Assembly: GCF_019800005.1 (NCBI RefSeq)
Contig: NZ_JABGCL010000005.1
Coordinates: 1-64,000 of the forward strand
Reading direction: 5' to 3'
Source of the DNA: Geminicoccus harenae
Lineage (GTDB): Bacteria > Pseudomonadota > Alphaproteobacteria > Geminicoccales > Geminicoccaceae
DNA: 64,000 nt
The notes below the pieces were generated by a model. The model was not told the DNA's origin. It saw only the letters and a list, made by a program, of their open reading frames with translations, and did no database searches. Below, in pieces: positions 9,240 to 17,878 of this stretch (position 1 is the first letter of the stretch; every line of letters begins with the position of its first letter). The position numbers and the translations under genes were made by a program.

Positions 9240-10178
9240 ATGCACCGCTTCCGCTTCGTCCTCTGGCGGCCCTTGCAGCTCCTCCCCGTGCTGTTCGGGA
9301 TCAGCGTGATCACCTTCGTGCTGATCCGCTCGATCCCGGGCGACCCGGCGAGGCTCCTGCTCGGTACCCGGGCGACGCCCACGGCCCTGGCGAAGATCCG
9401 CGCCCAGTACGGGCTCGATGAGCCGCTCTGGACCCAATATCTCTATTTCCTGCAGAACCTGTCCCAGGGCGAGATGGGCCGCTCGATCGTGTTCAAGATC
9501 GGCGTGCTCGACCTGATGGCCAACCGGATCCTGCCGACCGTGCTGCTGGTGGTGGGCAGCGTGATCCTGTCCCTGCTGATCACCGTGCCGCTGGCCTCGG
9601 CCGCGGCGCGAAACCGCGGCCGGCCCCTGGACCATGCGATCCGGCTGGTCTCGACCGCCGGGCTGGGCCTGCCCGCCTTCTGGCTCGGCATCATGCTGAT
9701 CATCCTGCTCAGCGTGAACCTGGGCCTGTTCCCGGTGGCGGGCTTCGGCGACACGTGGCTGGACCGGCTGCACCACATGGTGCTGCCCTGCCTGACCGTG
9801 GCGCTGGCGCTCTCCGCGGTGCTGACCCGCAACCTGCGCGCCTCGATGATCGCCGAGATGGCTTCCGACCAGGCCACGGCGGCGCGTGCTCGCGGCCTGC
9901 CCGAGCGGGTGATCTTCCGTCGCCACGTCCTGCCGAACTCGCTGGTGCCGACCATCAACCTGCTGGCGGTCAATATCGGCTGGCTGATCGGCGGCTCGGT
10001 GGTGGTCGAGACCGTGTTCTCCCTGCCGGGCCTGGGCCAGCTCCTGGTGCGCGGGATCTTCGCGCGCGACTACATGGTGGTGCAGGCGATCGCCATGGCG
10101 TTCGCGGTGGCGACCGTGCTGATCAATTTCCTGGCCGACGTGCTGACCGTCGCCATCGACCCGCGGATCCGGCTGTGA
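9240..10178 (+). CDS. Peptide ABC transporter permease, DppB-type
   Basis: 312 residues with the six-helix layout of DppB/OppB/GsiC permeases. The N-terminal block is LVLFGISVITFVLIRSIPGD-like (LPVLFGISVITFVLIRSIPG), followed by a large periplasmic loop with YGLDEPLWTQYLYFLQNL. The cytoplasmic EAA coupling loop is DQATAARARGLPERVIFRRH. It forms the inner-membrane channel with the next gene product. An ATG at 9240 is preferred to the in-frame TTG at 9234. The end overlaps the following GTG start by 4 nt. Confidence 0.93.
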   Translation: MHRFRFVLWRPLQLLPVLFGISVITFVLIRSIPGDPARLLLGTRATPTALAKIRAQYGLDEPLWTQYLYFLQNLSQGEMGRSIVFKIGVLDLMANRILPTVLLVVGSVILSLLITVPLASAAARNRGRPLDHAIRLVSTAGLGLPAFWLGIMLIILLSVNLGLFPVAGFGDTWLDRLHHMVLPCLTVALALSAVLTRNLRASMIAEMASDQATAARARGLPERVIFRRHVLPNSLVPTINLLAVNIGWLIGGSVVVETVFSLPGLGQLLVRGIFARDYMVVQAIAMAFAVATVLINFLADVLTVAIDPRIRL

Positions 10179-11014
10179 GCGTGGCGCTGGCGAGGCCGCG
10201 GCTGCGTATCCCGGGCCTGCCGGTGCCCCTGGTGCTGGGCGTGCTGCTGGTAGGTGCGTGGGCGGTGCTGGCCGCAGGGGCACCCTGGATCGCGCCCTAT
10301 GACCCGATCGCGCAGGACCTGACGGTCAAGCTGCAGCCGCCTTCCGCAGCGCACTGGCTGGGCACCGACAATTTCGGCCGGGACATCCTGTCCCGGGTGA
10401 TCTGGGGGGCCAGGATCGACCTGCAGATCGGCTTTCTCGGCGTGATCTTCCCCTTCCTGATCGGCACCTGCATCGGCGCCGTCTCGGGCTATGCCGGCGG
10501 AATCGTCGACAATCTGTTCATGCGGCTGGTCGACATCGTCCTGGCCTTCCCCTTCCTGGTCCTGATGATCGCGATCATCGCGGTGCTGGGGCCGGGGCTG
10601 GCCAGCTTCTACATCGCCATGGCCCTGGTCGGCTGGGTCTCCTATGCGCGGCTGATCCGGGCGCAGGTGCTGGTGCTCAAGCATGCCGACTTCGTGCTGG
10701 CCGCGAAGAGCCTGGATTTCGGCCATGGTCGGATCCTGTTCCGCCACATCCTGCCCAACGCGCTGACCGGCTCGATCGTGTTCGCCATGTCGGACGCGGT
10801 GCTGGTGATCCTGAACGGGGCGGCGATCTCCTATCTAGGCCTGGGCGTGCAGCCGCCCACCGCGGAATGGGGCCTGATGATCGCGGAAGGGCAGGGCTTC
10901 ATCACCACTGCCTGGTGGATCACCACCTTCCCGGGCTTGGCGATCGTAGTGCTGGCCTTCGGCTTCTCGCTCCTGGCCGACGGGCTGGGCGAGCTCCTGG
11001 GGGTGCGCGAATGA
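10175..11014 (+). CDS. Peptide ABC transporter permease, DppC-type
   Basis: 279 residues from a GTG that overlaps the previous stop (GTGA). DppC/OppC features: an N-terminal helix, then the conserved segment HWLGTDNFGRDILSRVIWGA, GCIGAVSGY-like glycine-rich helix, and the EAA loop KHADFVLAAKSLDFGHGRIL with FRHILPNALTGSIV. It partners the DppB-type subunit to form the transmembrane pathway. The 3' end overlaps the ATPase gene by 4 nt (ATGA), indicating tight translational coupling along the operon. Confidence 0.93.
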   Translation: MSVALARPRLRIPGLPVPLVLGVLLVGAWAVLAAGAPWIAPYDPIAQDLTVKLQPPSAAHWLGTDNFGRDILSRVIWGARIDLQIGFLGVIFPFLIGTCIGAVSGYAGGIVDNLFMRLVDIVLAFPFLVLMIAIIAVLGPGLASFYIAMALVGWVSYARLIRAQVLVLKHADFVLAAKSLDFGHGRILFRHILPNALTGSIVFAMSDAVLVILNGAAISYLGLGVQPPTAEWGLMIAEGQGFITTAWWITTFPGLAIVVLAFGFSLLADGLGELLGVRE

Positions 11015-11994
11015 GCGATGCCCTGCTCGACGTTCAGGGACTGACCGTCATGTCCGGCCGCGGCAGCGTGGTCGAGGACGTGGGCTTCAAGGTGGCACAA
11101 GGCCAGGTGCTGGGCCTGGTCGGCGAGAGCGGGTCGGGCAAGACCGTCACCTGCCGGGCGGTGATCGGCCTCCTGCCCACGGGCTCGCTCGCGATCACCA
11201 AGGGCTCGGTGCGGCTCGAAGGCCAGGAACTGGTCGGGCTCGACCCTTTGGCGATGGGCAAGGTCCGTGGCCGGCGGATCGGCATGATCTTCCAGAACCC
11301 GTCCAGCCATCTCGACCCGGTCATGCGGATCGGCGACCAGATCGGCCTGGCGGTGCGCCACCATATAGGCCTGTCCCGGCGGGAAGCCCGGGCACACGGG
11401 ATCGAGCTGCTCCGCCAGGTCGGCATCCCGGACCCAGCGGCGCGGATCGACAACTACCCCCACGAGCTGTCCGGGGGCATGCGCCAGCGCGCCATGATCG
11501 CGACCGCCCTTGCCTGCGACCCGCAGCTCGTGATCGCCGACGAGCCGACCACCGCCCTGGACGTCACCATCCAGGCGCAGATCCTGCGCCTGCTGCTGGA
11601 CCTGCGCGACAAGCGCGGCTTGGCGATCCTGCTCATCACCCACGATCTCGGGGTGGTGGCGCAGACTTGCGACCGGATCGCGGTGATGTATGCCGGCCGG
11701 ATCGCCGAGCAGGGCGACAAGCGCCGGGTCCTCACCAGCCCGCACCATCCCTACACCGCGGCCCTGATCCGCTGCCAGCCGGCCAGCGGCGGGGGCCAGG
11801 GCGTCCTGCCGACCATCCTGGGCCAGCCGCCGCTGGTGGGGGCGATGCCGCCGGGCTGCCGCTTCCACCCGCGCTGCTCGCGGATGCAGCCGCGCTGCCG
11901 GGAAGTGGTGCCGCCGCTGGAAGCCAAGGGCGATGGCAGCGAGGCGGCCTGCCTCTACCCGATCGAGGCCCCGGTCCTGGAGTTCGGCCGATGA
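11011..11994 (+). CDS. Peptide ABC transporter ATPase, DppD-type
   Basis: 327 residues. Walker A is GESGSGKT, the signature is [12 protein letters not shown], Walker B is [12 protein letters not shown] and the switch His is in LLITHDLGV. The C-terminal oligopeptide-transporter extension ([17 protein letters not shown], four Cys in the region) is typical of DppD/OppD, where such cysteines can bind a [4Fe-4S] cluster. It hydrolyses ATP to drive peptide import together with the DppF-type subunit. Both ends overlap neighbours by 4 nt. Confidence 0.93.
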   Translation: MSDALLDVQGLTVMSGRGSVVEDVGFKVAQGQVLGLVGESGSGKTVTCRAVIGLLPTGSLAITKGSVRLEGQELVGLDPLAMGKVRGRRIGMIFQNPSSHLDPVMRIGDQIGLAVRHHIGLSRREARAHGIELLRQVGIPDPAARIDNYPHELSGGMRQRAMIATALACDPQLVIADEPTTALDVTIQAQILRLLLDLRDKRGLAILLITHDLGVVAQTCDRIAVMYAGRIAEQGDKRRVLTSPHHPYTAALIRCQPASGGGQGVLPTILGQPPLVGAMPPGCRFHPRCSRMQPRCREVVPPLEAKGDGSEAACLYPIEAPVLEFGR

Positions 11995-12950
11995 GCGCGC
12001 CACTGCTGGAAGCGCAGGACCTGGTGGTGCAGTTCCGCGGCAGCGGCGGGACGGTGCGGGCGGTCAACGGCGTGTCGCTGACGGTGCGGCCGGGCGAGAC
12101 GCTGGGGCTGGTGGGCGAGAGCGGCTGCGGCAAGAGCACGCTCGGCCGGGCAATGATGGGCCTGACCCCGCTCTCCGGCGGCAGCCTGCGCTTTTCCGGC
12201 GAGGCGGTGGAGAGCCGCACGGCCTGGGCGGCGCTGCGCCGGCAGACCGCCATGATCTTCCAGGACCCGCTGAACTCCCTGAACCCGCGCCTGACCGTGG
12301 GGGAGACGCTGGCCGAGGTGCTGCGCGTCCACGGCAAGGTGCCGCGTGCCGGCGTGGCCGGGCGGGTCGCCGAGCTGCTGACCATGGTCGGCCTGCGCCC
12401 GGAGTTCGCCGCACGGCGGCCGGGCAGCCTGTCCGGCGGGCAGTGCCAGCGGGTCGGGATCGCGCGCGCCCTGGCGATCGAGCCGAAGCTGGTGATCGCC
12501 GACGAGTGCGTGGCGGCACTGGATGTCTCGATCCAGGCGCAGATCATCAACCTGCTGATCGAGCTGAAGGAGCGGATCGGCCTGGCGCTGGTGTTCATCG
12601 CCCACGACCTGGCCCTGGTCCGGCGCTTATGCGACCGGGTGGCGGTCATGTATCTCGGCCGGATCGTCGAGGAGGGGCCGACCGAGCAGGTGTTCGGCCG
12701 CCCACTGCACCCTTATGCCGACGCGCTGATCCGGGCGATCCCGGAGATCGACCCCGACCGGCCGCTGCCCGAGGCGATCCTGGCCGGCGAGCCGCCGAGC
12801 CCCCTGCGCCTGCCGGCCGGCTGCGCGCTCCATCCCCGCTGCCCCAGGGCCTTTGCCGACTGCGCCGGAGGGCAGCCGCCCCCGCTGCTGCCGGTCGAGG
12901 GCCGCGAGGTCGCATGCCTGCTTTATCGTCCGGCATCTGTGCCCGCCTGA
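11991..12950 (+). CDS. Peptide ABC transporter ATPase, DppF-type
   Basis: 319 residues. Walker A is GESGCGKS, the signature is LSGGQCQRVGIARAL, Walker B is LVIADECVAALD and the switch His is in FIAHDLALV. The usual EPxSALD after the Walker B acid is ECVAALD here, but the catalytic Asp-Glu pair is kept. The C-terminal Cys-containing extension (GCALHPRCPRAFADC) marks an oligopeptide-type ATPase. It is coupled to the upstream ATPase gene by ATGA. The binding protein gene follows after 33 bp. Confidence 0.92.
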   Translation: MSAPLLEAQDLVVQFRGSGGTVRAVNGVSLTVRPGETLGLVGESGCGKSTLGRAMMGLTPLSGGSLRFSGEAVESRTAWAALRRQTAMIFQDPLNSLNPRLTVGETLAEVLRVHGKVPRAGVAGRVAELLTMVGLRPEFAARRPGSLSGGQCQRVGIARALAIEPKLVIADECVAALDVSIQAQIINLLIELKERIGLALVFIAHDLALVRRLCDRVAVMYLGRIVEEGPTEQVFGRPLHPYADALIRAIPEIDPDRPLPEAILAGEPPSPLRLPAGCALHPRCPRAFADCAGGQPPPLLPVEGREVACLLYRPASVPA

Positions 12951-12983
12951 GGGCCGCTGCCATCTCATAGGGAGGTCGAATCG

Positions 12984-14501
12984 ATGAGACGTCGCACCAT
13001 TCATGCCCTGGCCCTGGTGACCCTGCTCGCCGGCAGCGTGCTGGGCTCGAGCCTGGCGCTGGCCGAGGGCGGCGTCCTGACCATCGGCCGGCGCGAGGAC
13101 GGCACCACGTTCGACCCGATCAAGACCGCGCAGAACGTCGACTTCTGGGTGTTCATGAACGTCCACGACGTGCTGGTGCGGGTCGACAAGAGCGGCAAGG
13201 AACTGGTGCCGGGCCTGGCCGAGAGCTGGGAGATGTCGCCGGACGGGCTGACCTACACCTTCAAGATGCGGGACGCGAAGTTCTCCGACGGCAGCCCGAT
13301 CACGGCGGAGGACGCGGCCTTCTCGATCCTGCGCATCCGTGACAGCGAGGAATCGCTGTGGAGCGACAGCTATCAGGTGGTGAAGTCGGCGGAAGCCAAG
13401 GACGACCGGACGCTGGTGGTGACGCTGAACGCGCCGTCGGCGCCGTTTCTCGCCTCGCTGGCCATGCCGGGGGTCTCGGTCCTGTCCAAGGCAGCGGTCG
13501 AGGCAAACGAGATCGGCTTCGGCGAGATGCCGGTCGCGTCCGGCGCCTTCAAGGTCAAGGAGTGGATCCGCGGCGACAAGGTCGTGCTGGAGCGCAACCC
13601 GGAGTTCTGGGAAGCGGACAAGGTCAAGCTGGACGGGGTCGAGTGGGTCTCGGTGCCGGACGACAATACCCGGATGCTGAAGGTGCAGGCGGGCGAGCTG
13701 GACGCCGCGATCTTCGTGCCGTTCTCCAGCGTGGCCGAGCTGGAGAAGAACCCCGACCTCACCGTGCATAAGGACCCGTCCACCCGCGAGGACCATCTGC
13801 TCCTGAACCACGAGCATCCGGCGCTGGCGAAGAAGGAAGTCCGCCAGGCGCTGGACTTCGCGATCGACAAGCAGGCGATCGTCGACACCGTGACCTTCGG
13901 CGTGGGCGAGGTCGCGAACTCCTACGTGCCGCGCGGCGCGCTCTATCACAATGACGACAACCTGCAGCGGCCCTACGACCCGGAGAAGGCCAAGCAGCTC
14001 CTGGCCGAGGCCGGGGAAAGCGACCTCACCCTGAACTATCTGGTCGAGGCGGGGGCGCAGACCTGGGAACAGACCGCGGTCCTGATCCAGGAGCAGCTCG
14101 CCAAGGCCGGGGTGACCGTGAACCTGCAAAAGGTCGACCCCAGCACCGCCTGGGACATCGAGGTCGCCGGCGAGTATGACCTGGCCGAGAACTACTGGAC
14201 CAACGACGTCATCGACCCGGACCAGAAGACGACCTTCGTGCTGGGCCACGACACCAACATGAACTACATGACCCGGTACAACAATCCGAAGGTCAAGGAA
14301 CTGGTGGATCAGGCCCGCATCGAGATGGATCCGGCCAAGCGCGCGTCGCTGTACGAGGAGATCCAGGTCATCGCCAAGGACGACGTCCACTGGATCGATC
14401 TGTACTACAGCCCGTTCGTCAACGTTTCGCGCAAGAACATCGAGAACTTCTACCAGAACCCGCTCGGCCGGTTCTTCCTGGAAGACACGGTGAAGAACTG
14501 A
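12984..14501 (+). CDS. Peptide-binding periplasmic protein (SBP_bac_5)
   Basis: 505 residues with a Sec signal peptide (RRRTIHALALVTLLAGSVLG, cleavage after ALA-like sequence near residue 29). The mature part has the SBP family 5 hallmarks: LTIGRREDGTTFDPIKTAQN at the N-terminus, then LVPGLAESWEMSPDGLTYTF, and VKEWIRGDKVVLERNPEFWE. The cargo is likely di- or oligopeptides, inferred from the peptidase neighbours and the Dpp-type ATPases; nickel or opine-like ligands are alternatives in this family. It is preceded by GGGAGGTCGA and is the last gene of the operon. Confidence 0.92.
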   Translation: MRRRTIHALALVTLLAGSVLGSSLALAEGGVLTIGRREDGTTFDPIKTAQNVDFWVFMNVHDVLVRVDKSGKELVPGLAESWEMSPDGLTYTFKMRDAKFSDGSPITAEDAAFSILRIRDSEESLWSDSYQVVKSAEAKDDRTLVVTLNAPSAPFLASLAMPGVSVLSKAAVEANEIGFGEMPVASGAFKVKEWIRGDKVVLERNPEFWEADKVKLDGVEWVSVPDDNTRMLKVQAGELDAAIFVPFSSVAELEKNPDLTVHKDPSTREDHLLLNHEHPALAKKEVRQALDFAIDKQAIVDTVTFGVGEVANSYVPRGALYHNDDNLQRPYDPEKAKQLLAEAGESDLTLNYLVEAGAQTWEQTAVLIQEQLAKAGVTVNLQKVDPSTAWDIEVAGEYDLAENYWTNDVIDPDQKTTFVLGHDTNMNYMTRYNNPKVKELVDQARIEMDPAKRASLYEEIQVIAKDDVHWIDLYYSPFVNVSRKNIENFYQNPLGRFFLEDTVKN

Positions 14502-14520
14502 GCCCCCGGTCCGGAGGCGG

Positions 14521-14545
14521 CGCGGTCGCTCAGGCGGCGACCGCG
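14521..14545. terminator. Hairpin between convergent binding protein and CBS genes
   Basis: CGCGGTCGC (14521-14529) pairs with GCGACCGCG (14537-14545) around a 7-nt loop. It overlaps the last codons of the CBS gene and lies 20 bp past the peptide-binding protein stop. It could terminate the peptide operon. No T-tract is present. Confidence 0.4.
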
Positions 14546-14982
14546 TCGTAGCTCTCCGGGCTCGGCCGGGCCGCGCGATCGCGCGGCTCGTCGTCCGGCT
14601 CCGGACGCACCAGCGCGAACAGATCCCGCACCGACACCAGGCCCAGCGGCCGGCCCTCGTCGACCACCGGGAGATGGCGGAAACGGCCGGCCCGCATCCG
14701 CTCCAGCGCCACCGAAGGGGCTTCCTGGGGGCGGACGGTCTGTGGGGCGCGGGTCATGACCAGGCCCAGCGGGGTGGTCGACAGCTCGAGCTGGAAGGCG
14801 ATGCAGCGGGTCAGGTCGCGCTCGGTGAAGATCCCGAGCAGGCGGTCGCGCTCAGCTACCAGCACCGCGTCCACGCCCAGGCGGTACATGCGCAAGGCCG
14901 CCTCGGCGACGGTGGCGGCGCGCGGCAGGATGATCAGTTCCTGCCTGCCGTTGACGAGGTCGGGGATGATCCGTCGCTGCAC
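14530..14982 (-). CDS. Tandem CBS-domain protein
   Basis: 150 residues consisting of two CBS motifs (a Bateman module). The first is around ATVAEAALRMYRLGVDAVLV with RLLGIFTERDLTRCI. The second is around RPQEAPSVALERMRAGRFRH with RPLGLVSVRDLFALV. Such stand-alone modules bind adenosyl nucleotides and regulate partner proteins; the ligand and partner are unknown here. The GTG at 14982 follows a GGGAGGAACGAG ribosome site and is preferred over a distal start at 15120. It lies 157 bp downstream of, and on the same strand as, the pyrophosphatase gene. Confidence 0.85.
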   Translation of the reverse strand: MQRRIIPDLVNGRQELIILPRAATVAEAALRMYRLGVDAVLVAERDRLLGIFTERDLTRCIAFQLELSTTPLGLVMTRAPQTVRPQEAPSVALERMRAGRFRHLPVVDEGRPLGLVSVRDLFALVRPEPDDEPRDRAARPSPESYDAVAA

Positions 14983-15139
14983 CTCGTTCCTCCCTGGGAA
15001 GCATGGGCATCGACCGGCCGGGATCTCCCTGGTCCCATGGAATGGCCCGTCAACGGCTTCCAGGGGAGTCAATGTCACGGATCCGGATCTTGAAGTCAAG
15101 ATCCGGACCGAGTTGTACAATACTATGACAGAAGACTAA

Positions 15140-15679
15140 TCATCCGTTTTTTCGGTTCTTCTCGCGCTCGATGGCTTCCAGGATCACCACCTTGGCTTCG
15201 TCCACGTCGCCCCAGCCCAACACCTTGACCCACTTGTTCGGCTCGAGGTCTTTGTAGTGCTCGAAGAAGTGCTGGATCCGCTTGATGTCGATTTCCGGAA
15301 TGTCCAGGTAGTTCTGTACCTTGTTGTTGATCTGCGTGATCTTGTCGTCCGGCACGGCCAGGATCTTCTCGTCCATCCCGGCCTCGTCCTCCATCTTCAG
15401 CACGCCGATCGGGCGTGCGCGCAGGATGGCCCCGGGCATCACCGCCATCCGCCCGACCACCATGCAGTCCAGGGGATCGCCGTCCTCGGACAGGGTGTTG
15501 GGGATGAAGCCGTAATTGCACGGGTAGAACATCGTCGTGTACAGGTAGCGGTCGACGAAGATCGCGCCGCTCTCCTTGTCGTACTCGTACTTGATCGGGT
15601 CGGAGCGCAGCGGCACCTCGATCAGGACGTTGATCTCGTGCGGCGGGTTCTTGCCCGGGGGGATGCGCTCGATATCCAT
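15140..15679 (-). CDS. ppa: Inorganic pyrophosphatase
   Basis: 179 residues of the family I soluble pyrophosphatase, which hydrolyses PPi to two phosphates and pulls biosynthetic reactions forward. The metal-binding signature EDGDPLDCMVVG and the upstream RYLYTTMFYPCNYGFIPNTL are intact, as is the C-terminal block FFEHYKDLEPNKWVKVLGWG. The length matches the bacterial hexameric enzyme. The start is ATG 15679 (MDIERIPPGKNPP). It lies 40 bp after hemF on the same strand and may be cotranscribed with it. Confidence 0.97.
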   Translation of the reverse strand: MDIERIPPGKNPPHEINVLIEVPLRSDPIKYEYDKESGAIFVDRYLYTTMFYPCNYGFIPNTLSEDGDPLDCMVVGRMAVMPGAILRARPIGVLKMEDEAGMDEKILAVPDDKITQINNKVQNYLDIPEIDIKRIQHFFEHYKDLEPNKWVKVLGWGDVDEAKVVILEAIEREKNRKNG

Positions 15680-15719
15680 TGAATTGCCTCGGTTCTTCGG
15701 CGTGAGGGTGAAGTAGTGA

Positions 15720-16556
15720 TCACGGCCAGGCGGCGGAAGGCGGCAGCGACATGAGCACCGCCTCGGGGTTGCCGCCGGTCTTGAGCCCGAACTGGGTGCC
15801 GCGATCGTAAACCAGATTGAACTCGACATATCGGCCGCGCTTGACGGCCTGCAACTGCTTGTCGGCCTCCGTCCAGGGCGTGTGCATCCGCCGGCGCACG
15901 ATCCGCGGATAGACGTCGAGGAACGCCTCGCCCACCGACTTGGTGAAGGCGAAGTCGCGCTCGAAATCGTCTTCCAGGTAGTCGTAGAAGATGCCGCCCT
16001 CGCCGCGCGTCTCGCCGCGATGCGGGATGAAGAAATAGTCGTCGGCCCAGGCCTTGTAGCGGGCGTAGCGCTCCGGATCGAACGGGTCGCAGGCATCCTG
16101 CAGCGCCAGATGGAAGTCGGCCGTGTCCTCGGCGATCGGGATGATCGAGTTCAGGTCGGCACCCCCGCCGAACCAGCGCCGCGTCGTCACGATGTGCCGC
16201 GTGTTCATGTGCGCGGGCGGGACGTGCGGGTTGACCATGTGCGCCACCAGCGAGATCCCGGACGCCCAGAAGCTCGGATCCTCGGCGGCACCCGGGATCG
16301 CCTTGGCGAACTCCGGCGCGAACTTGCCGTGCACGGTCGAGACGTTGACCCCGACCTTCTCGAACACCCGGCCGCGCATCAGCGCCATGATCCCGCCGCC
16401 GCCGCCCTCGCGCTGCCAGGGGCGCCGCTCGAAGCGCATCGGCGCCTCGCCCGGCGCATAATCGTCCTCGATCGCCTCGAAGGCCTGGCAGATCCGGTCG
16501 CGCAGCGCCTCGAACCAGGCGCGCGCGCGGCCACAGCGCTCGTCGTCGTCCCTCAC
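15720..16556 (-). CDS. hemF: Oxygen-dependent coproporphyrinogen III oxidase
   Basis: 278 residues. The enzyme oxidatively decarboxylates coproporphyrinogen III to protoporphyrinogen IX in haem synthesis. Hallmarks present are the glycine-rich GGGGIMALMRGRVFEKVGVN, the active-site stretch HMNTRHIVTTRRWFGGGADL, and RGRYVEFNLVYDRGTQFGLK near the end. The GTG start at 16556 overlaps the trmL stop (GTGA). Proximity to the petABC operon is functionally sensible because the bc1 complex needs haem. Confidence 0.96.
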   Translation of the reverse strand: MRDDDERCGRARAWFEALRDRICQAFEAIEDDYAPGEAPMRFERRPWQREGGGGGIMALMRGRVFEKVGVNVSTVHGKFAPEFAKAIPGAAEDPSFWASGISLVAHMVNPHVPPAHMNTRHIVTTRRWFGGGADLNSIIPIAEDTADFHLALQDACDPFDPERYARYKAWADDYFFIPHRGETRGEGGIFYDYLEDDFERDFAFTKSVGEAFLDVYPRIVRRRMHTPWTEADKQLQAVKRGRYVEFNLVYDRGTQFGLKTGGNPEAVLMSLPPSAAWP

Positions 16557-17098
16557 CTCGTCCGTCCCCGTCCTGGGTCCACTTCCGGCACCTGCCGCTC
16601 CCGCTCGATCCCGTCGAAGAGGCCGGTCGCCTGCGCCGCGTGGGCCGCGACCATGGCGGCTGCCACGACTAGGTTCAAGGAACGGGCCTGCGGGCGGATC
16701 GGGATCCGCACGCGGGCTCCGGCCTGTGCACGGATTTCCGGCGGGACGCCAGCGCTCTCGCTGCCGAGCAGGAGGATGTCGGTCCTCCGGAACGCGAAGC
16801 GGTCGTAGCGGCACGCGGCCTGCGTGCTCAACAGGACCATGCGACGCGGCGTTCCCTCCGGGCCGTTGGCCAGTGCTGCCCGAAACGAGGCCCAGTCCTG
16901 GTGGCGGCGCAGTGCTGCCAGGTCGAGATAGTCCATGCCGGCCCGCCGCATCCGCTGGTCGTCCAGCGGAAAGCCGCAGGGTTCGATGATGTGCAGGCCG
17001 ATGCCCAAGCATGCCGCGAGTCTGGCCGCGGCACCGACATTGCCTGCCTGGTCCGGGCAGTACATGGCGATGTCGATGCCGATTTGTTGCCGCTCCAC
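16553..17098 (-). CDS. trmL: tRNA (cytidine/uridine 2'-O-)methyltransferase, TrmL type
   Basis: 181 residues of the SPOUT superfamily. MYCPDQAGNVGAAARLAACL at the N-terminus, DILLLGSESAGVPPEI in the knot, and the C-terminal IPIRPQARSLNLVVAAAM are the three conserved SpoU blocks; TrmL methylates the wobble base of certain leucine tRNAs. The GTG at 17098 (VERQQIGIDIAMYCPD) gives a family-length protein; ATG 17152 is an alternative that adds 18 residues. It overlaps hemF by 4 nt and is divergent from petA. Confidence 0.9.
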   Translation of the reverse strand: MERQQIGIDIAMYCPDQAGNVGAAARLAACLGIGLHIIEPCGFPLDDQRMRRAGMDYLDLAALRRHQDWASFRAALANGPEGTPRRMVLLSTQAACRYDRFAFRRTDILLLGSESAGVPPEIRAQAGARVRIPIRPQARSLNLVVAAAMVAAHAAQATGLFDGIERERQVPEVDPGRGRTR

Positions 17099-17247
17099 GT
17101 CCGCGCTTTCCTGGAGTGATTCGTGCCTGACGAAATTTGCGAGCACCTTCATGGACTTGTGCGACCGATCGTCGCTTGTCGGGGCGCTGCACCCTCCGTA
17201 TCTTCCGCCCCGCTTTCCTACATGCCCCCATGGAGAGGCGCATTCAC

Positions 17248-17802
17248 ATGGCCGATACGACGGTTCGACACGGCGAGAGCGGCGGCGCCACCCGGCGCGA
17301 CGTGCTCGACGTGGTCACGTGGTCGGCGGTCGCGATCGGCGCCGGTACGATCGTGTGGCCGCTCATCAGCAGCATGAACCCTTCGGCCGACGTCCTCGCG
17401 TTGTCGTCCACCGAGGTGGACGTGTCCCAGGTTCCGGAAGGTTCGGGCATCACCGTGATGTGGCGCGGCAAGCCGACCTTCGTGCGCCATCGCACGCCTG
17501 CCGAGATCGAGGAGGCGAGGGCGGTGCAGCTTTCCGCGCTGAAGGACCCGCAGGCCGACGAGGAGCGGGTGAAGGCCGGCAAGGAGGCCTTCCTGATCGT
17601 CGGCGGCAACTGCACCCATCTCGGCTGCGTGCCGCTCGGCAACAAGTCGACCGACGACCGCGGCGACTTCGGCGGCTGGTTCTGCCCCTGCCACGGCTCG
17701 CATTACGACACCTCCGGGCGGATCCGCCTGGGCCCGGCACCCACCAATCTGCCCGTGCCGGAGTATGAATTCATCTCCGACACCGTGGCCCGGATCGGCT
17801 GA
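17248..17802 (+). CDS. petA: Ubiquinol-cytochrome c reductase iron-sulfur subunit (Rieske)
   Basis: 184 residues. A Tat-like [10 protein letters not shown] segment leads into a single N-terminal membrane anchor. The Rieske ligands are C122/H124 in NCTHLGC and C146/H149 in [10 protein letters not shown], with the C127-C148 disulfide pair. The subunit passes electrons from ubiquinol to cytochrome c1 in the periplasm. ATG 17248 follows GGAGAGGCG. First gene of petABC, with 76 bp before petB. Confidence 0.96.
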   Translation: MADTTVRHGESGGATRRDVLDVVTWSAVAIGAGTIVWPLISSMNPSADVLALSSTEVDVSQVPEGSGITVMWRGKPTFVRHRTPAEIEEARAVQLSALKDPQADEERVKAGKEAFLIVGGNCTHLGCVPLGNKSTDDRGDFGGWFCPCHGSHYDTSGRIRLGPAPTNLPVPEYEFISDTVARIG

Positions 17803-17878
17803 GCCGACGTACAAGAAGTGGATGCGGTGGCGCCCGGGGGACCGACCGAGGCGCAAGACCGCGAGCAAAGGGACGAAC

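Noticed and set aside
8247..10283. Minus-strand frame of 678 codons opposite hydrolase 3 and the first permease
   Set aside because: No recognisable domain, and the opposite strand encodes proteins with complete catalytic and EAA motifs.
15720..17243. A single 507-residue fusion reading upstream of HemF
   Set aside because: The upstream part is the wrong frame of trmL. HemF of normal length starts at GTG 16556, overlapping the trmL stop.
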